Source: Sphingomonas alpina (GTDB lineage Bacteria; Pseudomonadota; Alphaproteobacteria; Sphingomonadales; Sphingomonadaceae). From it: DNA of 64,000 nucleotides. Of this stretch, positions 1 through 9,962 are shown in pieces. Numbering within the stretch: the first letter of the stretch is position 1; each line of letters starts with the position of its first letter. The position numbers were made by a program, and so were the translations under genes. The stretch covers positions 310,001 through 374,000 of the forward strand of contig NZ_CP061038.1 of assembly GCF_014490665.1 (NCBI RefSeq). The letters run 5' to 3'. The notes below the pieces were generated by a model. It made no database searches. It was not told the origin of the DNA and was given only the letters and a program-made list of their open reading frames with translations.

Positions 1-2
1 TC

Positions 3-956
3 ACCGCGAAGATCATCCTCGTTGCGACCGGCGCGACGCCGTCGGTGCCGGATTGCCCGGGGCATGAACATGGCATCACCTCGAACGAGGCGTTCCATCT
101 CGACGCGGTGCCGAAGCGCATCCTGATCGCGGGCGCGGGCTATATCGCCAATGAATTCGCCGGCATCTTCCATCAACTCGGGGCGCACGTCATCCTGATC
201 AACCGCACCGACGTGATTCTGCGCGGCTATGACGAATCGATCCGCGACCGCTTGCTGCAGATCTCGATGATGAAGGGGATCGAGTTCCGCTTCCATGCCG
301 CGTTCGAGGGCATCAGCAAGGAAAAGAATGGCTGTCTGACGGTCAGCATGTCGAACCATGAACCGGTCACGGTCGATGCGGTGATGTTCGCCACCGGGCG
401 CGATCCCAATACCAAGGGGCTCGGCCTGGACAGCGCGGGCGTCGAGACCGACGACAAGGGCGCGATCAAGGTCGATGAGGACAATCGCTCGACCTGCCCG
501 AGCATCTATGCGGTCGGTGACGTCACCAACCGCGTGCAGCTGACCCCGGTCGCGATCCGCGAGGGCCAGGCCTTTGCCGACACGATCTTCGGCAACAAGC
601 CGACCCGGGTCGATTATGACTGCATCCCCTCCGCGGTATTCAGCCACCCGCCCATGGCGGGCGTCGGCATGACCGAGAGCCAGGCGAAGAACAAGCTCGG
701 CTCATGCAAGGTCTACACCTCGGACTTCCGGCCGATGAAGAATGTGCTCGCCGGCCGCAACGAACGCGCGCTCTACAAGATGGTCTGCGACAGCGAGACG
801 GGGAAAGTGCTCGGCCTGCACATGATCGGGCCCGACGCCCCGGAAATCCTGCAGGCGGCCGCAGTTGCGGTGAAGGCGGGCCTGACCAAGGACGCTTTCG
901 ACCAGACGGTGGCGCTGCATCCGTCGATGGCGGAGGAACTGGTGTTGATGCGGTAG
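3..956 (+). CDS. gor: Glutathione-disulfide reductase, 3' part (5' end outside window)
   Basis: FAD- and NADPH-dependent reduction of glutathione disulfide in the cytoplasm. The frame is open from base 3, so the N-terminal FAD-binding part and the redox CxxxxC motif lie upstream of the window. Visible parts are the end of the first FAD lobe (LVATGATPSVP), the NADPH-binding Rossmann motif GAGYIANEFAG, the second FAD signature near YAVGDVTNR, and the dimerisation domain ending in HPSMAEELV, which carries the active-site His-Glu pair typical of this flavoprotein disulfide reductase family. The VFSHPPMAGVG segment also fits. The substrate is inferred from the overall resemblance to GR rather than to lipoamide dehydrogenase or mercuric reductase. 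The gene is followed by a strong terminator. Confidence 0.93.
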   Translation, partial: TAKIILVATGATPSVPDCPGHEHGITSNEAFHLDAVPKRILIAGAGYIANEFAGIFHQLGAHVILINRTDVILRGYDESIRDRLLQISMMKGIEFRFHAAFEGISKEKNGCLTVSMSNHEPVTVDAVMFATGRDPNTKGLGLDSAGVETDDKGAIKVDEDNRSTCPSIYAVGDVTNRVQLTPVAIREGQAFADTIFGNKPTRVDYDCIPSAVFSHPPMAGVGMTESQAKNKLGSCKVYTSDFRPMKNVLAGRNERALYKMVCDSETGKVLGLHMIGPDAPEILQAAAVAVKAGLTKDAFDQTVALHPSMAEELVLMR

Positions 957-995
957 GACAGGAGTTTCTGGCCGCGAGAATTACATCACCGGCAC

Positions 996-1037
996 AAAAA
1001 AGGCCGCCATCCCGGTTGGGATGGCGGCCAATTTTTT
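996..1037. terminator. Bidirectional rho-independent terminator between gor and the TonB receptor
   Basis: A perfect 12-bp stem (1002-1013 with 1018-1029) has a GGTT loop, six A residues on its left (996-1001) and six T residues on its right (1032-1037). It therefore works as an intrinsic terminator on both strands and sits between two convergent genes. Confidence 0.95.
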
Positions 1038-1051
1038 GTCCGGTCAGACGA

Positions 1052-3550
1052 TCAGAATTCGACGTGAACGCTGCCGAGCACCGTGCGGGGATAGCCGACC
1101 GAGAAGTTCGGGTTGGCCGCAGCGTTGATCTGCGTCGAGATGTTGCCGAAATAGAATTCGTTGAACAGGTTTTTCACGTTCAACTGAAGGTACGTCTTTT
1201 CCAGGCCGAAATCGCTCAGCTTGAGCCGCGCATCGAGATCGACCAGCATGTAAGCTGGTGCCACCACATCATTGACGTCGGTAGCGAAGCGCTTGTCGAC
1301 CCACTTTACAGTGGTACCCAGATCGACTGGGCCAGCCTTGATCAGCGCCCGGCCACCGACCTGCCACTCCGGCGTTTCGGTGACGCGCTTGCCCTTGGTC
1401 GGAGCAAAGACTGACGTCGCGCCGGACCCGCTGAGCAGAACATTGTCCTTCAACTCGGCATGGATGTAGGAACCAAAGGCAGTGATCGACGCCCAGTCGG
1501 TCGGCTTCACCGTTACGGTCGCATCGACGCCATAGCTGTCGACCTTGCCGACATTGCGATCGAGCGAGATGCCCTGATCGAAATCGTATGAGGTAACAAT
1601 CCGGTTCTTATAAGTGATGTACCAGGCGGTCGCCTGAGCCTGCACCCGGCTGTTCGTCATGCGCACACCCAGGTCGAAAGAGTCGGTCTTTTCCGGCTGC
1701 ACATCGACGAAGGGCGAACGATAGAGATTATCAGTACGCGGTGCCGAGAAACCCTTTGCGTAGCTGGCGAAGACATTCACGCTGTCACTGAACTTGTACA
1801 TCAGGCCGGCGCTAGGCAGAACCGCGTTATAATTATACGTCTTCTTGAAAGGCGCATAATAAGGCGTTGGTCCGGATGACGGAACCAGACCGCCGGGCGC
1901 GATAATCTGCGAGGCCGGGAAGGTTTCGCTGGTGCAATAGGCGAAGCCGCTACCACGGGCTTCGGTAAAGCAGCGATTCTCCAGCTGGCGCTTGAAGAAC
2001 GGCGCACGCACGCCGATCTGGACGGTCAGTGCATCATTCAGGAATTTGCCGACATATTCGCCCGAGATTTGGTTGAGCAGAGCGATCGACAGGCGATTGC
2101 GCTGCTGAATCTGATAGCCATCCGCCGTAAGCACCGGACGGGCATCGCCACGGCCACCGAACACGCTTTCGGGAAGACCGGTCTGGGTCAGATATCCCCA
2201 TTCGCCAGTCTGCCGATGATGACCACGCTCATAGGTATAGGCGATGCGGACGCGGTTCTGATCGTTGATATCGTAGATCAGCGATGCCGTCCCGGTGATG
2301 CGGTTGGTGTTGGTGTTGTTTGGTGTGAAGAACCGCACCGTATCCAGATAATCACCATCGCCGTTGAAATCGACACCGGGAGCGCCAGGCGTGCCGCCGC
2401 GAGCACGAGCCGAATTCTCAGCCAGTGTCGTGCTGCCGCCGCCATTGGCGAGCACATATTGATATGCGGCATCCGTCGTCAGCAGGAGCTTGTCTGTCAG
2501 CGTGAAGCGCGAATTGAAGCGCACATTGCCGGTGTTCGTCGGGTTGATACGCACGGCATAGAAATTGGAACATGCGGCGGCGGCTCCAGCGCCATCGTTC
2601 TGCGCGCCTGGACCCCGAACCGGACGAGCGCAAATCGCATCATTTTCGAAATTGTTGATGATGTCCTGCTGGGCGTGGTTGAAGTCGCTCAGATCAATCG
2701 GATTGGCTGGAGTGGCAGCTGCAGCGGCTGGGATTCTCGTCGCGCCGAACAATGTGCGGAGGTCATTAACGCCTGGGTTGCGATAGAAGTTGTTGCGGTT
2801 CTTGTTAAAGTGACCCGAGAGACGAAGGAAGTCACCATTGCTGCCAAGCGGCTGATAAATGCTGACGTTATACTGTTCTTTCTCGTTCCGGCCCGGGCCC
2901 TTGAATTTATCGTTCCGTGCCATGCTGGCGGACGCCAGGGCCTTGGTGCCGAATGAAGTCAATTCGCCGGTCTGGACCATGCCGAAGATACGCATGAAGT
3001 CATTCTGGCCCGCGGAGCCGACCAGCATTGCGCCGAATTTGTCGCTCGGGGTGATGGTCTTATAGTTGATCGTTCCGCCAGCGGCGCTCGCGGTCGGGCT
3101 GTCGATATCGGTCGCGCCGAGATTGACGTTGACCTCCTGGATCACCTCCGGATCGAGCGTCTGGTTCGAATAGACCGCATAGTTGCCGGTATCGTTCAGC
3201 GGGAAGCCGTCCCAGGTCAACGACACGCGGTTGCCGTCAAATCCGCGAATGCGGACATTGCCGCCCGCCGAACCGAACGGATCGCTCTGGGTGAAGTTCA
3301 CCCCGGGGATGATGTTGAGCGCATCAAGCACGGTGTTGCCCGGCACGCTGCGATTGATGATATCGTTGGTCAAGATTTGACGCGCCTTGGGCGAATCAGG
3401 AATGACAATTCCTTCAACACCGCGCGCGGTGCTGGCGGTAACGACGATGTCGTCTTCGCCAAATTCGGTCGAACCGGTCGACTGCGCGTACGCGGCGCCC
3501 GGAATCATCAGGGCGGCAACAGCCACGCCCATGAATAGGTTGTTTCGCAT
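1052..3550 (-). CDS. TonB-dependent outer-membrane receptor
   Basis: Ligand-gated outer-membrane transporter of 832 residues. The start at 3550 (MRNNLFMGV) is preceded by AAGGGGAA at good spacing and begins a signal peptide that ends near GAAYA-QST; a longer frame from 3595 lacks this signal. A plug domain follows (DDIVVTAS, a TonB-box-like start, then VLDALNIIPGV and VRIRGFDGNRV). The remainder is a beta-barrel with NVFASYAKGF-type strands and a C-terminal aromatic residue (VHVEF), as required for BAM insertion. The ligand cannot be told from sequence; sphingomonads carry many such receptors for siderophores, sugars and aromatics. The gene appears monocistronic, ends at the shared terminator, and has ligA downstream-facing behind its promoter. 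Confidence 0.93.
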   Translation of the reverse strand: MRNNLFMGVAVAALMIPGAAYAQSTGSTEFGEDDIVVTASTARGVEGIVIPDSPKARQILTNDIINRSVPGNTVLDALNIIPGVNFTQSDPFGSAGGNVRIRGFDGNRVSLTWDGFPLNDTGNYAVYSNQTLDPEVIQEVNVNLGATDIDSPTASAAGGTINYKTITPSDKFGAMLVGSAGQNDFMRIFGMVQTGELTSFGTKALASASMARNDKFKGPGRNEKEQYNVSIYQPLGSNGDFLRLSGHFNKNRNNFYRNPGVNDLRTLFGATRIPAAAAATPANPIDLSDFNHAQQDIINNFENDAICARPVRGPGAQNDGAGAAAACSNFYAVRINPTNTGNVRFNSRFTLTDKLLLTTDAAYQYVLANGGGSTTLAENSARARGGTPGAPGVDFNGDGDYLDTVRFFTPNNTNTNRITGTASLIYDINDQNRVRIAYTYERGHHRQTGEWGYLTQTGLPESVFGGRGDARPVLTADGYQIQQRNRLSIALLNQISGEYVGKFLNDALTVQIGVRAPFFKRQLENRCFTEARGSGFAYCTSETFPASQIIAPGGLVPSSGPTPYYAPFKKTYNYNAVLPSAGLMYKFSDSVNVFASYAKGFSAPRTDNLYRSPFVDVQPEKTDSFDLGVRMTNSRVQAQATAWYITYKNRIVTSYDFDQGISLDRNVGKVDSYGVDATVTVKPTDWASITAFGSYIHAELKDNVLLSGSGATSVFAPTKGKRVTETPEWQVGGRALIKAGPVDLGTTVKWVDKRFATDVNDVVAPAYMLVDLDARLKLSDFGLEKTYLQLNVKNLFNEFYFGNISTQINAAANPNFSVGYPRTVLGSVHVEF

Positions 3551-3712
3551 GTTTATGTTCCCCTTCGAGCTTCGTGCTCTGATCAGACGGCTCACTGTCC
3601 GTTACCGGGCGCCCTGCACGCCGATTATTTCGGATAGATGACATCGGGGTACTTACGCCAGACCCCCGGAGATTCATTTCATGGTGCGTTGCAAAAAAGC
3701 ATCACTGCCCGG

Positions 3713-5800
<2,088 letters not shown>

Positions 5801-5885
5801 CTACCGGAGGGGCCGGGGGGCAATCAAGCGGCTTTGATTCAAACCGGGATTGGTTCGCGAAACGGTGGAGCGTCAAATGCCCCGA

Positions 5886-5965
5886 CCCCGTTCGTTTCGA
5901 GCGCAGTCGAGAAACATGTTCCGAGCGCCAGGGCCGGTTCTCGACTGCGCTCGAAACGAACGGGG
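5886..5965. repeat. Dispersed palindromic repeat (28-bp perfect inverted arms)
   Basis: The arm at 5886-5913 is an exact reverse complement of 5938-5965, with a 24-nt loop. The sequence (cgttcgtttcgagcgcag...) has no coding signs and lies between ligA and a decayed small gene. It resembles the REP-like palindromes that recur through sphingomonad genomes. Confidence 0.85.
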
Positions 5966-5992
5966 GTTTAACGGAATGCGGGGCCGGAGACG

Positions 5993-6197
5993 CTAATCGT
6001 CGTCTTCGCCGGCCAGCGCCTTGGCTTCTTCGTTGACGGAGCGGCGTTCGGCGGTCTTTTTCGGCGCGAGTCGCCATTTCGTCCCATGCTTTTGCAGCGC
6101 GCAGCCAGCGCGAACGGACATTGTCGAGGGTCGCGGAATCGGCGTCGGCCTCAGCCTGACGTGCGCGATCGCGATAGAACAGTGCGGTGGTATTCGT
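5993..6197 (-). pseudogene. Decayed small cytoplasmic protein gene (ACG in start position plus 1-nt frameshift)
   Basis: Two overlapping frames join into one plausible protein of about 67 residues: an N-terminal part containing RARQAEADADSATLDNVR and ATRAEK, then TAERRSVNEEAK and a GEDDD tail. Joining needs removal of one base from the A5 run (T5 on the plus strand, 6057-6061). A strong GAGGAG site (6210-6205) is followed seven bases later by ACG at 6197-6195, where an ATG is expected, and no alternative start fits. The central part resembles short charged sphingomonad proteins of unknown function. Either the gene is inactivated by two lesions, or ACG is used as a rare start and the frameshift is a sequence error. 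Confidence 0.6.
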
Positions 6198-6265
6198 AGG
6201 GTGTCTCCTCGGGGTTCCGGGTGAAAGCGCGCGGGCGCCGGACGAATCCGGCGCCCGCGTGTCAA

Positions 6266-6472
6266 TCACGCAGAAGCGAGGTTCACAGCGGACATCTTGC
6301 CGCGACGATCCTGCTCGAGCTCGTACGAAACGCGCTGCTCCTTATCGAGCGTGCGCATGCCGGCTGCTTCAACGGCACTGATATGGACAAAGGCGTCGTT
6401 CCCGCCACCTTCAGGCGCGATGAAGCCATAGCCCTTGTCGGCGTTGAAGAATTTTACGGTGCCGATCGGCAT
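6266..6472 (-). CDS. Cold-shock domain protein (CspA family)
   Basis: Single-stranded nucleic-acid-binding RNA chaperone of 68 residues, forming one five-stranded OB fold. RNP1-like KGYGFI and RNP2-like DAFVHISAV motifs are visible, as is the family start GTVKFFNADKG. The start at 6472 has AAGGAA upstream; the longer open frame beyond it is not Csp-like. The typical csp length supports a complete gene. A long untranslated leader is possible, since the next 740 bases upstream hold no gene, but no cold-box could be identified. Confidence 0.96.
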   Translation of the reverse strand: MPIGTVKFFNADKGYGFIAPEGGGNDAFVHISAVEAAGMRTLDKEQRVSYELEQDRRGKMSAVNLASA

Positions 6473-6906
6473 AGGTATTTCCTTGGGTAGACGGAGCCGG
6501 GAAGAAAAACCGAAAGCACCGTCCGGCCCCGGCCGGTGCATCTCGAAGGCGGTCGCGTCAGTCGCCCGATGGGGCGAAGACGTTGCGAAATGGATGTTGG
6601 CCAAGTGGCGTTTCGAGGTCCAACGGTCAGCTCCGAAGCTTAAAACAAGCGGGAGCGCGAAGGTCTCTCAGTCGTGCGATGCTTGTGGGCAATTTCGCGC
6701 GATGAGAGAGCTATAGCATGGTTTTGTGGAATTGTCGCATCGTTTAACTCTGGGTTTAACTCTGGCCCTATTGTCGCCTTGTCGCCGCGTAATACCGGCA
6801 TGTCGTGCGCACCGGCGACAGCGTCCAGCGCTGGCGCGTTGTTGTTGCAGGCGGCGAGCTTTCCCGAAAGCCACCGACTCAAGGCGCACCGATTCGGCGC
6901 TACCTG

Positions 6907-7009
6907 CTTCCCCGGCAAAGGCCGGGGCCCGGTGGGTGAGCATTTGTTGGCCTGCGCTTCGCGTTGTTACCTCGGCCTTCTCGACTGGGCCCCGGCCTTC
7001 GCCGGGAAG
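6907..7009. repeat. Palindromic repeat, 'CCCCGGC(G/A)AAGGCCGGGG' family
   Basis: Arms 6907-6933 and 6984-7009 are near-perfect reverse complements built around aaggccggggccc. The same family recurs at 42926-43024 downstream of hslU, so it is dispersed. There is no coding content. Confidence 0.85.
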
Positions 7010-7098
7010 CCGCAAAGGTGGATCGCATCAACTGGATTTGGTTTTAGTATCTGAAATACAAGGATATTATACCCTTACGCTAACGCGGCGGCGGCAGG

Positions 7099-7159
7099 AG
7101 ATATGGTACATTCCGGTGTAACATATCTTCCGGCAGTGCTGCTGCCGGCGGTGATTCAA
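7099..7159 (+). repeat. Three-copy palindromic element, copy A
   Basis: A 30-bp imperfect palindrome, AGATATGGTACA-N6-TGTAACATATCT (7099-7128), is followed after 24 nt by GATTCAA (7153-7159). Copies occur at 24164-24224 (same 24-nt spacing) and, inverted, at 61320-61390. A and the inverted copy stay similar further downstream. It lies about 200 bp upstream of the response regulator gene. It may be an operator or the end of a small mobile element. Confidence 0.75.
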
Positions 7160-7245
7160 GCGCTGTCCAGGGTCGGGCATATCATCACCTGCCGGACAGA
7201 TACCGGCGCCGGGATTGCTGCAGCCGCCGGCGCAATGGTCTCGCA

Positions 7246-7269
7246 CTCCACGCGATCTCCACAATTCTG
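7246..7269 (+). promoter_or_regulatory. Candidate operator upstream of the response regulator
   Basis: The sequence ctccacgcgatctccacaat closely matches ctccacatgatctctacacg at 9196 upstream of the beta-barrel gene. A copy of CTCCACAATT occurs at 7257-7266 here and again at 9229-9238. A direct repeat shared by a two-component operon and its neighbouring gene suggests the binding site of the response regulator (inference). Confidence 0.45.
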
Positions 7270-7325
7270 TGAAAACATTGTCGGACGGCACTAAGCCGCT
7301 TGTTGACGAAGGAGTTTGGCCGGCT

Positions 7326-8018
7326 GTGGAAAACGCGTTGATTCTGATCGTCGAGGACGAACCCGAAATCGCGCGGATCCTGCAATCCTATCTGGAGCGC
7401 GATGGTTTCCGTACCGTTTGCGCCGGCGATGGCGAGATCGCACTGACTCACCTCAAGACGCTGCGGCCCGATCTCGTGCTGCTCGATATCGGCCTGCCGC
7501 GGCGCGACGGTTTTTCGGTGCTCACCGAAATCCGCGGCCGGGAGAATACACCGGTGATCATGACGACGGCGCGGGCGGAGGATCTCGACAAGCTGTCGGC
7601 CTTGCGCATCGGCGCGGACGATTATGTGGTGAAGCCGTTCAACCCGATGGAGGTGGTGGCGCGGGTCAAGGCGGTGTTGCGCCGAACCCGGGGAGAGGAT
7701 TTCGGCCACCCCGTGTTGCGCGTCGATACGCTGGAGGTGGATACGGAAAATTACCGGGCGTCGGTCGCACGGGGCGGCGACCGCCTGGTTTTGGACCTTA
7801 CCCTGACGGAGTACCGGCTGCTCGCCCATCTCGCCCGCGCACCGCGTCGCGTCTTCACGCGGGGGGACCTGGTCGACGCATGCCTTCCCGAAAGCAACGC
7901 TCTGGAGCGCACCGTCGACAGCCATGTCAGCAATCTCCGCCGCAAGCTCGATCGGGCCGGTGCGGCTGGATTGTGCGTGGTGGTGCGGGGCGTGGGATAC
8001 AGGCTGATGGCATCATGA
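7326..8018 (+). CDS. OmpR/PhoB-type response regulator
   Basis: DNA-binding output protein of a two-component system, 230 residues. The GTG start at 7326 begins the receiver domain directly (ENALILIVEDEPE), with AAGGAG eleven bases upstream; earlier in-frame codons add non-homologous residues. The receiver has the acidic pair ED at 10-11, the phosphoacceptor Asp54 (VLLDIGLP), the switch Thr (MTTARAE) and the conserved Lys (VVKPFNP). A C-terminal winged helix follows (LTLTEYRLL ... VDSHVSNLRRKL ... GVGYRL). The gene overlaps the kinase by four bases (ATGA), so the two are translationally coupled. It resembles BaeR/AdeR-type envelope-stress or efflux regulators; the exact stimulus is unknown. 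Confidence 0.95.
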   Translation: MENALILIVEDEPEIARILQSYLERDGFRTVCAGDGEIALTHLKTLRPDLVLLDIGLPRRDGFSVLTEIRGRENTPVIMTTARAEDLDKLSALRIGADDYVVKPFNPMEVVARVKAVLRRTRGEDFGHPVLRVDTLEVDTENYRASVARGGDRLVLDLTLTEYRLLAHLARAPRRVFTRGDLVDACLPESNALERTVDSHVSNLRRKLDRAGAAGLCVVVRGVGYRLMAS

Positions 8019-9205
8019 CCGAGCCCCCGATCCGACGCCGCCGTTGGCGACGCTGGCCGCTTTCACGTCAGATCGCGATCGTCCTGGCGGGCGCCGTGCT
8101 GATGAATGCCGTCCTGTTCGTGGTGACGATGACCATTTTCGTCTCAATCGAAGAGCAGCGGATCGAGCGGACACTCTCACCGGCAGCGACCCGCGCGCTC
8201 AGGGCGTCGGAGGCGAGCCGCCTGCCGCGAACCGAGGATCTTGCCGCCTATCTCCGGGAAACCCGGGGTATGGAAGACCTGGTCGACGAACGGATCAATA
8301 CCGCGCTTGCGCTCTTCACGCTGCTCGCTGCCACTGCAGGATTCGCACTCGGATATGTCCTGCTCGGCCGCCTTGGCCGCGGTCTCAACAATGTCGCCCA
8401 TGCCGCGCGACGCGTCGCGGAGGGCGACCTGTCGGCTCAGGCATCCGCGCCGAAATGGGCCTCGCGCGAGGAATATCAGCTCGCGTCCGATTTCAACGCG
8501 ATGTCCCGCTCGCTGCAGCGGGCGGAGCGCGAACTGGCCGAAAGCACCGCTGCGGTGGCGCATGAGCTGCGCACGCCGCTGACCATATTGCGGGGGCGCC
8601 TGCACGGCATCGAGGACGGCGTCTTTCCCGGCGGACCGGAGGAAATGCGTGGCCTGCTCTTCCAGGTCGAAGGGCTGGGCCGCCTGATCGACGATCTGCA
8701 GACGCTCAACCTGGCCAAGTCCAACCGCATGCTGCTCGACCTGGTGGCGGTCGACCTGTCGGAACAGGTCGAGCATGTCCTGGCCGTGGTCAGGCCGGAT
8801 CTGGAAGCCGCCGGCCTCGACCCCGTGCTTGATCTGGTTCCCGCCGTGGTGGTCGCCGATGGCGGCAGGCTGCGCCAGGCGATCAGCGCGGTGCTCAACA
8901 ATGCCCAGCGCTATGCTGCGCAGAGCGGTGTGCTGCGCATCCATACCAGGATCGAAGAGGACGATGGGGTGCTGGAGATCGTCGATCACGGACCGGGCCT
9001 GCCGCCCGGGACCAGCGAGCTCGCCTTTGACCGTTTCTGGCGCGCCGAGGGATCGCGTGCGCGCCATAGCGGCGGCACCGGCCTAGGCCTCGCGATCGTG
9101 CGCGTCATCGTCGAAGCCCATGGCGGGAGCGCGACCCTGGAAAGCCATGATGGCGGCGGCACGGTCTTCACCATGCGGTTGCCGCGCGCGGGCCGCTCCA
9201 CATGA
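8015..9205 (+). CDS. Membrane sensor histidine kinase
   Basis: Partner of the preceding regulator, 396 residues. The ATG at 8015 overlaps the regulator stop; the much longer open frame upstream is out-of-frame shadow. Transmembrane helices lie at about 17-44 and 96-117, flanking a short periplasmic loop of about 50 residues. A HAMP linker follows (about 118-170), then the dimerisation/phosphoacceptor helix with His183 in AVAHELRTPL, then the ATPase domain with N box (LNNAQRYA), G1 (DHGPGLP) and G2 (GTGLGLAIV). The small sensor loop suggests sensing at or in the membrane. The pair looks BaeS/AdeS-like, and the beta-barrel gene downstream is a likely target. Confidence 0.95.
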   Translation: MTEPPIRRRRWRRWPLSRQIAIVLAGAVLMNAVLFVVTMTIFVSIEEQRIERTLSPAATRALRASEASRLPRTEDLAAYLRETRGMEDLVDERINTALALFTLLAATAGFALGYVLLGRLGRGLNNVAHAARRVAEGDLSAQASAPKWASREEYQLASDFNAMSRSLQRAERELAESTAAVAHELRTPLTILRGRLHGIEDGVFPGGPEEMRGLLFQVEGLGRLIDDLQTLNLAKSNRMLLDLVAVDLSEQVEHVLAVVRPDLEAAGLDPVLDLVPAVVVADGGRLRQAISAVLNNAQRYAAQSGVLRIHTRIEEDDGVLEIVDHGPGLPPGTSELAFDRFWRAEGSRARHSGGTGLGLAIVRVIVEAHGGSATLESHDGGGTVFTMRLPRAGRST

Positions 9206-9238
9206 TCTCTACACGATACTGATCCGACCTCCACAATT
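9196..9238 (+). promoter_or_regulatory. Candidate operator upstream of the beta-barrel gene
   Basis: It begins inside the last codons of the kinase gene. ctccacatgatctctacac (from 9196) matches the motif before the response regulator, and CTCCACAATT (9229-9238) is identical to 7257-7266. This suggests co-regulation of the outer-membrane protein by the two-component system (inference). Confidence 0.45.
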
Positions 9239-9304
9239 GCGCTGGATATCCCTGTCCATCGGCCGGCGTGTGTTTCGGCCGCACTGTCATCAGGGAGATA
9301 CATG

Positions 9305-9916
9305 ATGAAGACGACGCTTTCGCTCCTGGCCATTGCGGCACTCGCGCTGCCAATCACCGCTCAAGCGCAGGAGCAGGATGGGGCATCGCCCTTCAACGGC
9401 GCGCATGCCACGGTCGAAATCGGCCGCGCCGACACCAAGGCGCGTCAGAACGGCGCCCCGGTATCGAACCGTGGCGAGAGCAAGGCCGGCCTTGCCAAGA
9501 TCCGCGGCGCGATCGGTTATGACGCGGCGCTTGGTTCCAACTTCCTGATCGGCGCGGAAGCCGGCATCGGCACCGGCGGGCGCTCGGTCAAGCAGCGCTC
9601 GCTTCTGGGCGGCACCTACCGGGTTCGCCCCGGGATCACCTATGATCTCACCGCGCGTGCGGGTGTGATGCCGGTGAAAAGCCTGCTGATCTATGGGCGG
9701 GGCGGCTATCGCTGGCTGCGCAACAAGGAAGAGATCACCGGTCAGGTGACCGGCAACGGAGTCTACAAGCACACCGATGGCGGCTGGACCTATGGCGCCG
9801 GCGTGGAGCTTGCCCTGACATCGTCCTTCTCGCTGCGCGGCGAGTATAACCGGACCAATTTCGACAAGAATCTGCGCCAGAACCGGCTGTCGCTGGGCGG
9901 ATCCTTCCGCTTCTGA
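9305..9916 (+). CDS. Outer-membrane beta-barrel protein (porin/OmpA-barrel type)
   Basis: A small barrel of 203 residues. Two adjacent ATGs (9302 and 9305) follow GGAG; the second has the better seven-base spacing. A signal peptide ends at ITAQA-QEQ. The mature part has alternating amphipathic strands (YGRGGYRWL, GGWTYGAGVELALT, SFSLRGEYNRTNF) and ends in phenylalanine (GGSFRF), the BAM recognition feature. It resembles the opacity-like/porin 'OMP_b-brl' family of alphaproteobacteria. It shares an upstream motif with the two-component operon, so it may report or modify envelope state. A hairpin terminator follows. Confidence 0.85.
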   Translation: MKTTLSLLAIAALALPITAQAQEQDGASPFNGAHATVEIGRADTKARQNGAPVSNRGESKAGLAKIRGAIGYDAALGSNFLIGAEAGIGTGGRSVKQRSLLGGTYRVRPGITYDLTARAGVMPVKSLLIYGRGGYRWLRNKEEITGQVTGNGVYKHTDGGWTYGAGVELALTSSFSLRGEYNRTNFDKNLRQNRLSLGGSFRF

Positions 9917-9931
9917 GCCGATCAATGAATC

Positions 9932-9957
9932 CCTGGCGCGCAGCGTTGCGCGCCAGG
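9932..9957. terminator. Hairpin terminator between the beta-barrel gene and recN
   Basis: A perfect 11-bp G/C-rich stem (9932-9942 with 9947-9957) has a GCGT loop and is followed by CGTTTCT. It lies between convergent genes; the T tract is weak. Confidence 0.7.
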
Positions 9958-9962
9958 CGTTT

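Larger units (their letters stand above)
6473..7213. other. Gene-free, repeat-rich stretch of about 740 bp
   Basis: No convincing coding region was found on either strand; the open frames here are short, high-GC and mutually overlapping. The stretch includes the csp leader, a 12-bp tandem duplication (gtttaactctgg twice, 6742-6765), a palindromic repeat (6907-7009) and one copy of the three-copy palindromic element (7099-7159). Confidence 0.7.

Noticed and set aside
6674..7121. Open frames in the stretch between csp and the response regulator
   Set aside because: They pass through palindromic repeats, have no ribosome sites and no recognisable domain.
7316..8014. Upstream extension of the histidine kinase frame
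   Set aside because: It overlaps the response regulator in another frame, has no domain, and the ATG at 8015 is coupled to the regulator stop.
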